Made by a program: the position numbers and the translations under genes. Source: Leuctra nigra (Eukaryota; Arthropoda; Insecta; Plecoptera; Leuctridae). Taken from it: a DNA stretch of 64,000 nucleotides. The stretch spans positions 14,502,309 to 14,566,308 of the forward strand of contig OW203766.1 of the NCBI GenBank assembly GCA_934045905.1. The letters run 5' to 3'. Shown in pieces: positions 38,601-50,600 of this stretch (position 1 is its first letter; each line of letters opens with the position of its first letter). The notes beneath the pieces are model-generated. The model was given only the letters and a program-made list of their open reading frames with translations. It made no database searches and had not been told where the DNA came from.

Positions 38601-41600
38601 AAAACAGTGTTTTAGGGCGGTTTTAATCAGTAATCAGTATTAATCTCAGTAGGCTGGAGCTAGAATCCGGTAACAAGGCCACAGCCTAAACGGCTGAACC
38701 GATTGATCTCACATTTTTACCACGTGTGCATATCAATTACTTGATACAGGCACAAGGTAAAAACTAGGAAAACGCTTTGTGTAATGCGTTAATAATCGAG
38801 CCTTTGCATGCGAATTGATAGGTATGCGTTTGCAAGTTTCTGCTCTACAGACCTTGGAAAGAGCAGAAACGAAGTGCGTCAAAGGAGCAGTGATAAAATA
38901 ACTGTCATTTCCTTCAAGAAATTTGACAAATATTTCCAAACACGAACTTTCGAAGTTATTTTAGATGGATACACATTTTTGAAGAAGTGGTTGACGATAT
39001 GCAAAGAGCAGTTGATTCTCTACAACTTTGTCACATCAACATATTATTGTCTGTCTGCAGCCACAATCACAAAACTTTCGGGAGTCATCACTTGCAATCC
39101 TTCCCATTAAACAAATCAATCATATCCTTAATTTCAAATTGTTTGAAAAATACCCACTGGCTGAGGGGTTTCAATTCCACCTCTGGATTCACTCTCTGTG
39201 CGAGTGTACAAGACGCAGCTACAGATGTAATCGAGCAAGTGCGCTCATTGCACTTGTAATTAGAGTGAGAATGTAAGCTGGTTTCATCAAGTTGAATGCA
39301 TCAATCATCCAGAAGACAAAGTTGCGATAGGATCAGGTAAATGCCAGCCCAGGGGGCTTGTCAGTTGTCACAAGTCAAGTGAATGATGAGGTGCCAGGGA
39401 GTTGGTGGAGGTGCCAGGGAGTTGGTGGAGGTGCCAGGGGGTTGTCACAAGTCAAGTGAATGATGAGGTGCCAGGGAGTTGGTGGAGGTGCCAGTTGGTG
39501 GAGGTGCCAGGGGGCTTGTCACAAGTCAAGTGAATGATGAGGTGCCAGGGAGTTGGTGGAGGTGCCAGGGAGTTGGTGGAGGTGCCAGGGGGTTGTCACA
39601 AGTCAAGTGAATGATGAGGTGCCAGGGAGTTGGTAGAGGTGCCAGGGGGTTGTCACAAGTCAAGTGAATGATTGGTTGCCGAGTTGGTGGAGGTGCCAGT
39701 TGGTGGAGGTGCCAGAGGGTTGTCACAAGACAAGTGAATGATTGGTTGCCGAGTTGGTGGAGGTGCCAGAGGGTTGTCACAAGTCAAGTGAATGATGAGG
39801 TGCCAGGGAGTTGGTGGAGGTGCCAGAGGGTTGTCACAAGACAAGTGAATTATGAGGTGCCAGGGAGTTGGTGGAGGTGCCAGGGGGCTTGTCCCAAGTC
39901 AAGTGAATGATTGGTTGCCGAGTTGGTGGAGGTGCCAGTTGGTGGAGGTGCCAGAGGGTTGTCACAAGACAAGTGAATGATTGGTTGCCGAGTTGGTGGA
40001 GGTGCCAGAGGGTTGTCACAAGTCAAGTGAATGATGAGGTGCCAGGGAGTTGGTGGAGGTGCCAGAGGGTTGTCACAAGACAAGTGAATGATTGGTTGCC
40101 GAGTTGGTGGAGGTGCCAGTTGGTGGAGGTGCCAGAGGGCTTGTCACAAGTCAAGTGAATGATGAGTTGCCGAGTTGGTAGAGGTGCCACAGAGTTGGTG
40201 AAGCTGACAGACAGTTGGTGGAGGTGCCAGGTAGTTGGTGGAGGTGCCATACATTGGGTTGAAGTGCCAGAAGTAGGTGGAAGTTCCAGTGAGTTGGTAG
40301 AGGTGTCGGTGAGTTAGTACCAGTGATTTTACATTGCATTTACTGCAATGCTGTCGCTTGAACGACGATCATTCCCATTAATGTCGGTTTAGACGGTGAT
40401 CCTTCCTATTAAAATATTAATCAACCATACGTCGACACAATTTATTTTTCAATGATATGTTCAAAAATTTTCAAAATTTCCATAAAATAATTATTAGTGA
40501 AAGAAGGGCGCTAGAATCCATCACTAAATAGTATATTTCCTGGGTTATACGGTTTCACTGATTTTTATTCAAGTGGTCAAAAGTCCCACTAGCCAATTGA
40601 CTGTTCGGTGTGCTATTTCATTGAAATGTATACAAACTGACAAACTGTAAACAAAATTGAACCGTTTTGTGTTGATCTTCCCCTTCCTCTCTGGACGTAT
40701 ATAATGACGTACTTTTAAACAAATAATTGAAAAGAGTGAAAACATTAATTTCGAAAATTACTCCACTTCCTTCATCTTTAATTTTCTCTAAAAAACCGCA
40801 CCGGCCAAATTATTCACGGCATGTAAATCTTGACAACACTAAACAATGGGTTTCCCATTACCCACATCATGCATGCGGTTTTCATTCAGTCCAACAATCC
40901 CCATTAACGAGTCGGTAATTGAAAGCAAAGTGTAGGTTAGTTGGAATAGCGACCGCTTGAGTGCGCCCGACTCAATGGCCAGTGTTTAGGCGGGATGGAA
41001 GATGGCGGGCAGATTCCGATTGTCCGGCGGTTTCCGGCAGAAAACCACACATCTCATTATGCGGCCTAATGCGTGTATCCTAGCAACAATCAGATGAGGG
41101 GGTCACTTGAGGGGTCATGTAGATCAATCAGATTTACAACACACGAAATTGTTGCTCGTTTCGATTATGCGTTGTACAATTTTGGATTGATGTACCAAAT
41201 TAAAAACGGTATTTGAACGAAACGGATTGGCTGCTGGTCAGGTTCCTTGACAATCAATCATTGTTATTATCAATTAAATCAGAGCTCACCTACTAGAGTT
41301 AGATGATGAGTTAGAATATACTTCATCGGATTATGTCATCAAATCTTCTTCAGCCAATCCGTTTCTTTCGAAAACCGTTTTATCATTAGTTGGGTGCACC
41401 TAATACCTATCAAGCTCTACCAATTGCCATTTGACATGATGTCACCATTACAAATATGATTGGATGAAGGCAGAATTACTGGTTTATGAGATCAACTCAG
41501 GAATCATTGAAACGGACTTCCGGCCTTCTACATTTGAAATACAGATTTACGGACGAGTATTGAGCAAGTTAGCTGAGGCGGTATCGCTCTGATGGCTTCT

Positions 41601-44600
41601 GGCAATAGGGAGGAAAAGTCCTTCCTGACTGAGTTTTTCGTGGTTTCCTACAGTCGAGATGCAAATGATGGGTAGGTTCCCTTATTTACCTACAAATAGG
41701 CCACTACCGCCTCCTTCCCACTCTTCATCCACAGTCTATTCGTCACATGTTCGTCATATCGATCCGAAAACCATCTTTGTAATTAGTTAACGAATTGGTC
41801 TATTATTTTTCGAACCACGGCTACACATGAATATCCTACAAAAATATATTCTTGCAGAAAAAACAATTTGTAAAAAAATATACAGTTTTGCCAAACATTT
41901 CCTGGATTTTCATACTACATGTTCTGTTGCGTAAGTATATTAAAATTATATAATTTATTGGCAGTTTGGAAACCAGCGTAAACCAAAAAATCAATTATTA
42001 AACGGATAACTAAATTCGTTTCAAAAAGCAAATAAACGTTATGCTATCCCCCCCCCCCCCCCTACCCTCACGTCACGCGACCGCGGCGCCCCCAAGCGTG
42101 GCGACCACGGGAACTAACTCCGAAGAATGAGCGAAGACACACAAAAGACCGCGCAGCGATGAATGTACATGCCCAAGACGCGCGGTCGCTATCAATACAA
42201 AAATAAACAATACCCCGCCATCGTAATTACACCGGAGCTGCATCTATTATTTATAGAAAACGGACCACTTTATCAAATTACACACTCGCGCTATTTCAAA
42301 AGCCATTCACAATTCACGCTTTGCAGTTTTCCTTGAAAAGAGCAACAATTCCGTGATGTTGTTTAAATAATACGGTGAATTAGTTCTTCATTCGCTCGTC
42401 GCCCAAAACCACGGCAGCACAATCGAGTGATTGTCAACATTAAAGACTCCTTTTATGGACGTTAATAACTGGTGATTTGCGGACGTTTAGTCAACTCGGC
42501 AGAACGACTGTTGCGGAGTCAAGTGCATGGGTCGTTATTGTTGAGGGAAATTAGGTGATTGTGCAGGAGGTAACGTAAATGTTTAAGTATTTTGTTTGTC
42601 ACGTTGGAATGTGTCAATTCTACGTGTCATACGCCACTAGTGGGGATAACTGAACTACACCAAGTGCAAGGGCGTATCCAGGATGATATTTCGGAAATTA
42701 TGGATATTTTGTAAACGTGAATCGAAGAACCTTTGAATCAAAGAAAATGTTGGTTCAATGTCATTCCGTCGTTTAGGTGTAATATTTAATCGAAGTGTAA
42801 CTGGGCCCCCCGACGGTTTGTGTTGCCAATGATCCACAGCAGGTAAGCCGGCGAGCATATGCTCATGTGTAAGTAACGGCTACCCATGCCGGACAGGTCA
42901 GTGGTGAGACCCAGACCAAGAGCAGCCAGGGTCGACCTACCCATGCCCTGCCCTCGGGCCGGCCTCCCCCCTCGAGACGGACGTCCCCCCGAATCGGGTC
43001 CCACCGGCCCGAACCCCCCCCCCCCGTATGTCCCCACTCCGGCCTTGCCTTTCACCAGTACTGGACACCCCCGGGCCGGGCCCATATGGTCGACTCCTCC
43101 CCTTGATCTCCAAATATGACCAACAAATATAAAACCTCAAGTGCGCAAAATGACCTCGCTGTCGTCGCGCCTTTAAACCTTAATCTACTGTAACTATGGG
43201 TTGTAACAGAGTAGGAAGTAAGTAAGAGTGCGGCTTACCTTTACATGCCATCCCGTGCAGTCCCTTCTGCTCCATGACGGCCGTCTCAAAGCTCAGCTGC
43301 AGAGCCGTGGCTGCGGCCTCCACTGTTGTCGGGGGAGCCTGTAGGCAAGACCAACAGATAGTTACACTGTAGCAGGGGGAGCCTGTAGGTACATATAGAG
43401 TTATGACTCATTTGGACTGGACTAAAGTTAGAAGAATTCAACGAAATAAGGTCAAAACTTTGCTTTCAAACAAAATAAAAGAAACAGTGTAAAACAAATT
43501 ACAAAAACAGTAATGATCAAGCAGTAATACGAAAACAGGATTTTGGATTCTACCAAATCAGCCTATAAACAGGATGAAACAAATAAAAAGGGGTTTTGGT
43601 TGGAAGATTCAATCAATCAAAATATCAGGATTACAAAAAAGTAATCATCAAACAGTGATCCAAAAACAAGATTTTGCCAAATCAAATTTTTAATTTTTCA
43701 ACAAAATCAACCAAAACAAGGATTAAGTATATCAGCAAAACGGGATTTTGGAATCAACCAAATCAGCCGAAATGGGATTTTGGATTCAAATAAATGAACC
43801 GAAACGGGAATTTGGAATCAAAGAAAACAGCCGAAACGAAAGTTTGCATTCAACCAAGTTAGGAAAAGCAATTAGGATGCATGAGCTGTTGCTGTTGTTG
43901 CGTCTCACCTTCTTGGCCTCTGCGGGCACCATGTCCCTGAGCGCCTGCAGACAGAGGTCCATGTTCATCTCGCGCAGCCTGATCCTGCGGTCCTCCAGCC
44001 TCCGCACGAACTCCATCTCCGTGGTGTTGAGGAAGGTGACCGCGTGTCCCGCCTGTCCCACCCGCGCCGTGCGTCCCACGCGGTGCACGTAGTCCTGCAG
44101 CGTGCATGGGGCAGTGTACTGCACGATCCAGTCCACACGAGGCAGGTCCAGCCCACGCGCAGCCACGTCCTGCGACATGAGACATGTTAGTGGTGCGTCC
44201 CACCCGGTGCACGTGGTCCTGCAGCGTGCATGGGGCCGTGTACTGCACGATCCAGTCCACACGAGGCAGGTCCAGCCCACGCGCAGCCACGTCCTGCGAC
44301 ATGAGACATGTTAGTGGTGCGTCCCACCCGGTGTACGTGGTCCTGCAGCGTGCAAGGGGGCCGTGTACTGCACGATCCAGTCCACACGAGGCAGGTCCAG
44401 CCCACGCGCAGCCACGTCCTGCGACATGAGACATGTTAGTGGTGCGTCCCACCCGGTGCACGTGGTCCTGCAGCGTGCATGGGGCCGTGTACTGCACGAT
44501 CCAGTCCACACGAGGCAGGTCCAGCCCACGCGCAGCCACGTCCTGCGACATGAGACATGTTAGTGGTGCGTCCCACCCGGTGTACGTGGTCCTGCAGCGT

Positions 44601-47600
44601 GCATGGGGCCGTGTACTGCACGATCCAGTCCACACGAGGCAGGTCCAGCCCACGCGCAGCCACGTCTTGCGACATGAGACATGTTAGTGGTGCGTCCCAC
44701 CCGGTGCACGTGGTCCTGCAGCGTGCACGGCGCCGTGTACTGCACGATCCAGTCCACACGAGGCAGGTCCAGCCCGCGCGCAGCCACGTCCTGCGACACA
44801 AGGGTAGTTGCAGCACCTTGATTACGAGTTGGTCCCAACTAAGTGTAGTCCAGGCTCGGCCTAGCCCCTCCCCAAATTCGTGGCCCCTCGGGCCTGCCAC
44901 CCCCCTCGAGATGGTGTACCCCCTGAAATCGGATCCCGCCGACCCGAACCCCCTCCCCCCCCCTCCCCCCGGTTTGCCGCCATTCTGAACTGGCAATTTC
45001 CCACCAGTTTCAAACTCCCCCGGATCGGGCCCGTTAGGTCGACCCCTCCCCATGTCCTTTACTTGTGATCAACAAAGTTAAGGGTAAATATTATTGTGCG
45101 CAAAATGACCTAGTTGTCGACGCGCCGTTAAACAATAATAATCTAATCTAATGAAAGAAAAATCAAATGGAATTTTGAAAGATTTTCACAGAGATTTCTT
45201 TTTGGGAAAGAAATATATCAGAAGACATAAATGATAACAAATAAAATAAGGATAATATCATAGATACAGATAATGATTATTTATTTACTGAAATTATCTC
45301 TCAGTTAGACTTTGGTCAGCAATGACGTCATGGGATTGCCATGCCTGAAACACGACGTCAGAGCAGTGGTGGAGGTGCCGTGCTCGAGGACCAGAAGCTA
45401 ACGGAGCGAGCTTCACCACGGTACCATAGAGGTAAGAAATGACGGTACTCTTATGACACGTTTCTGTTATTTTCTTTGCCAGCAGGGCCAACCGTTTAAT
45501 AAATCCACATGATATTTTGCACACATATTTAAATACTTGGATCCTGTGATATGTTGAAAATTAAAACTTGAACCGTTTGACCGATCAACTTAAAATTTTG
45601 CAGAGTCATTGAGACCAAAATTGTAGGTGCTTTTGTAAATTTTCAGACAAATCTGTCGTTAGCTTCAAAAGATTGACATTTTACGGACATTTTATGCGTT
45701 TTGGAAATCTGTCGCATTTTCTTTCGGCTCTTTCCAAAGTCAGTAGAGCAGTAGCTTGAAAACACTATCAATTCCTTGCAATACGAAGGCTCGCTCATCA
45801 ACGCGTTACACAGAGCGTTTTCCTAGTCAAGTATCATCAACATTATCACTTGCACCCTGACCTATACTATAGTTCAATCTCATCCACTAAACCAACCCCC
45901 TCATATATTACGAGGGGGAGTAACAAAGCAACCCCCTCCTTCAACCCCTCAATAACACCCTAATAAACACTCCAACGACCATTGAGGGCGGTGTATTAAC
46001 TTAACCACTTAATACATCTGAAATCTAGTACTACCACATACTAAGATACACTCAAACCAATAAAAATCGGTACTCGAAAAGAAAAGGATTGGCTGATTAA
46101 GGTTAGATATAGCATCATCCCATGAAGGCTGTGTTAACGCATCAACTACCTCTAGTAGGTGAGCTCTTATATCATTGATAATAACAAGGATTGCTTGTCA
46201 AGGAACCTTACCATCAGCCAATCCTTTCCTTTTCGAGTACCAATTTTTATTGGTTTGAGTGTACTTTGGCGCCCCCTGGTTTTTGGTAAGATACATGAAT
46301 CGACGACTCCTCCAATTAGTGGCATTATTTAGGAAAATGAGATAGACTCGTGGATATAAATATTTATAATATAAAAATAATTTCTTCTTTTAATAATGTA
46401 GTGCTTTTTATCGTAACATTAGCTGAAAGAGCGGCACCATTTCATTTATTAATACAATCAACCCCTCTATATTATTTATACAAATATTAACCACCCAATT
46501 TTATTTCACATTTTCGAACAATAGGCTCTTTCATAAAATGGAAGAGCCTCCATTTGTTTCGGAACTGATTTAAAGTCTAATTCAGATACGATTTTGAAGC
46601 CGAGTAGATTTGGATATCCTCGAAATATTCACATTTCAATAAATTAGCATTCGAATTGAACTCCCCATCTTGACCGATGGAAGATCCTCGTAAAAAGGCG
46701 CCATCGAATGCTGCGCGGAGACGTCGTATCGACAGGAGGTAGAATGTTGTGGTCTCCGCAGGTATTGTTTACATTGCCTCGCCCTCTGCCAGTGTGTTGA
46801 CGCCACACTTATTCATCGGGGATTTATGCGTCCTGCTGGAGCTGATACCACGCGGTGAGGGGGTGAGGGGGTGGCGCTAGCGGGGGGCGCCTCGTGGCTA
46901 GAGCAGTCTTCATCGGAACAGCGTGCTCAAGTCAGACAAAACGTTCAATGAATTCCTGTACCTTGAGATATTTCCTAAATATCGATATAACTTTTGAACC
47001 ATTCAAATTATGAAATATGTGAAATATAATTAAAATAATAATGTTTAATTCAGTCTTAGCACCAACTTATCACCAACTTATAAAAAACCATATTTGCGCC
47101 AAATTTTTGGAAAATTTGGAAAAATAGAGAAATTTGATTTTTTTCATGATTTTTTTGGATAAGATTGACGATATTTTGGAAATATATCTCCACTGTTTAC
47201 TTGAGTACATCCAACTCTGGAATGATGTATCAAGCTCTAGAAGTTCAAGCAAGCCTATACCAAGATGTACGCAAAAAAGCCGCGACTTCTTTTCTACAAT
47301 TGACAATACTCTTAAAACTATTCCACAACAAAACCTGATCCTTCCTTATAAAAAAAGCACAATTTTCAGCTAGATAAGTCTAGTAAGTATTTTCATCGAT
47401 GCGGGCATCTTGAGGAGTGAACAACAACAAAAAATAGTGTCCACTTTAGAAAACAACAAACAACAAAACAATAATAAAAAAATACATTTACCTAAATTGA
47501 AGAAAATATAAAAATCCCATTGATATAAAAAATTAGAAAATAATAAAAAATAAGAAAACAATGCCATAAAAATTACAAAAAAATAAATAAATATCATGTC

Positions 47601-50600
47601 AGAGCCTAAAAATTAAAAAGATCACATCAAAATATAATAAGAAAATAATTTGGAAATCAAGAAAGAAAAGTAAAAAAGTGAAGAAATTGAAGTCAGGTAA
47701 AAACTAAAACTAGGTACGTCTCGCGCCACCCAGTCCTCTGCTTTTAGTCCGTGATAAGGCCGTGAATGAACAAAGGCTGCTGCTATCCGGCCAATGAGCT
47801 ATCACCGACAGAACGGCGCGGCGGGGGGCCCTCCTCGAGGGGGGCCCCTATGACCCCGGCGCGATCAGTGGTACAAAACGATGTGGTCAACAACTGACCA
47901 CACTCAAGCCGCCGGCCGTGATGGATGGCGACTGTTTTCACTAACATGCCCAGTGATTCACAGCGTGGAGTGAGTGGGTTTAATAGTCGTGGGTCGGGCA
48001 ATTAGTTGGCCCGGGAGGTACATTCTTTCATAACATTGTAGAAAACAAAACTTCACAATGATGTTCTTCAGATTAACTAGGAAAACGCTCTGTGAAACGC
48101 GTTGATGAGCGAGCACGGATACACGCAACACCTCGAACCGAAATTATGTCTATCGAATGTCATTAAAAGCCAACAATTCTTTAGTTTCGTCACAGACTTG
48201 TATAAAAATCACCAAAATCTCCAAAAATATTGGTGCCAATCCTTGCTAAGTTTTAAGTTGATCGATTAAACCTTTATGATTGAACGGTTCCTTGTTAATT
48301 TTCGAAAATCACAGGATCTCGTTCAAAAAATATACCTGGGACCACTCATATAATATGATATGTAGTGTGTGTACACAATATCAGATCAATCTGTTGAACG
48401 GTCATTATTAGTTTCATATCGTTTAAAACTTTCTGCTCTAACTACCTTGCCTTGAACTGAAGATTCGAAGTCACCGTGAATTTGACAGCCAACACGCAAA
48501 ATGTCCCTAAAATGACAAAAACTTTTGAAAATAACGACAGATTAGAGTGAAAATTGGCAAAAATACCATAAATGTTGGTACCAATGACCATGCGAAGTTT
48601 TTATTTGGTCGGTCAATCGGTTCCAGTTTAAATTTCAAAAATCACAGGAAAAATGGTTTCAAATTTGAACCAATTGGAGGATTTTGCTGAAATTTTTTTT
48701 GATTGGGTACAATGTTGGTTGCAATGACTTTGCTAAATTTCAAATTGATCGAACCAACCAATCGAAAGATAATTTTTATAAAATTTGAACCAATCACAGG
48801 ATCTCGTTCAGAAAAGATCCCAGGGATCGCATAGATTACGTTAGTATGTGTACAAAATTTCAGATCGATTGGTTGTGCGGTTTGACCTGGGCAGTGCAGG
48901 CAAAAAAAAAACAAAAAAACAAAAAAACAAACAAACAAACAAACAAAAAAAAAACACACAGAGAAAGTGCCATAAGAGTACCGTGGTGACGCTCGCTACG
49001 CTCGCTCAAAAATCGCAATGAACCATGAAATTTTATCATTCCATGGCAACTGCAGTGAATAAACTTCCTTGATTCCATACGAATCAAGAGGGCTCATAAT
49101 TGTAGCTATAAACAAAACCGGAGTTTGAAGCAACACTGAAAGATTTCTGGAAGGTAAGTGGTGCTTTCCGAAAGTCGGTGAACATGGTATAAAATAAAAA
49201 CAACTTGACTAACTCCTAGGTTCCATCGTCTCCTTCGATGTACACCCAACAAATCATAAAACGGTATTTGAACGAAACGGCTTGGCTGCTGGTCAGGTTC
49301 CTTGACAATAAACCATTGTTGTTCAATAAAATCAGAGCTCCCCTATACTACAAGTAGTTGCTACTACTACTTGTAGAGGTAGATGACGAGTTAGCATAGA
49401 CTTCAGCGGATGATGCCATCACATATTTTTTTTCAGCAAATCCATTTCTTTCAAATACCGTTGTATCATTTGTTGAGTGTATTGTTCCTTTGGGAATGTC
49501 TATTCCTTCTGTGTTATCAACAACTTGCAGTTCCTTGTTCTTTGAAGCCTTCTTCTAGTACAGTCCTTTTGTTCAGTCTCTTAGCATAAACATTGCTCAA
49601 CCCACATTCAAGCCATGATCAAGATGTTCATTATTTTGAATCATTTTGTATTTTGGACAATGTACGAGTATACCTACCCTTATTACAAAAAAATTGCACT
49701 ACCTAGGTATGATACAAATTCCAGTTTCCATTACTGATAGTGATAAGTAACTCTGTTTACGTAATATACTAAAAACATTTTTGTACTGAAATTATGAGGA
49801 AATACAAAAGTACAATAACTGAATCGGTTTTGACGAGACAAACCAATCCATTTTTGGAGGCATAATTTGCACATGAACTAATACTGATTTGCAGACACTA
49901 GAAAAAAATACGTTTATGTAGCTTACATGATTTGCCGAATCATAAACTTCAAGAATACCTCTGGTACACAATCTTTGACTTGTTTCCAGGAACGCTCTCA
50001 GCATAACGCGTAACTGCGAGACACTTCCAAGAAGACATCTGGCAACGATGACATGGAAGGAGAGCTGAAGCAAGTAGAGACTCCAAGCACGGGACAAGAC
50101 GTGGAAGAAGAGGAAAGAAAACAGAAGTCTAACAACCACCAACTATTAGCAGCAACACAAGAAGGCAGCTTAAACGAAATCAAACACTTGCTCGATCACG
50201 GAGGTCAACTGACTACAAGAGATAAGGGTGGACACACGTTGCTCCACATCGCTGCCAAGAGAGGAGATCTTGGTATAGTCCGATACCTGATCGCCCAAGG
50301 TGCTGACATCGCAGAGAAAAATAACGATGGGTCCACACTTCAACACTTCGCATGTGAAGGAGATTCCCTAGAAGTGTTAAAGTATCTAGTGCTTGAACAC
50401 AATGCAGACCTCAGAGTGACGAACAATGATGGGGACACACTTCAGCACTTCGCATGTTCAGGAGGCTCGTTAGAAGTGCTCAAATATTTAATTCTCGAAC
50501 ACAACGTCGACCTCAAAGTGACAAACAATGATGGGGACACACTTCAACACTACGGGTGTGCAAACGGTTCATTGGATGTCCTGAAATATCTAGTTCTTGA

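Noticed and set aside
39526..40339. Proline/histidine-rich or tryptophan-rich repeat proteins in the 17-bp minisatellite
   Set aside because: The frames are open only because of repeat period. They have no start context, no splice sites and no family similarity.
43859..44653. Long minus-strand open frame of 264 codons through the motif V-VI array
   Set aside because: It reads through successive 124-bp units in shifting frames and ignores the splice acceptors. Only the 43909-44169 part is real DDX31 exon 7.
44170..44797. Mutually exclusive alternative exons of DDX31
   Set aside because: The extra copies lack a convincing donor and the rest of the exon, and the 124-bp period breaks frame. They look like decoys, not usable alternative exons.
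48642..48959. Phenylalanine-rich membrane protein on the minus strand
   Set aside because: It is the translation of an A/CAAA simple repeat and a dispersed repeat shared with 30.2-30.4 kb.
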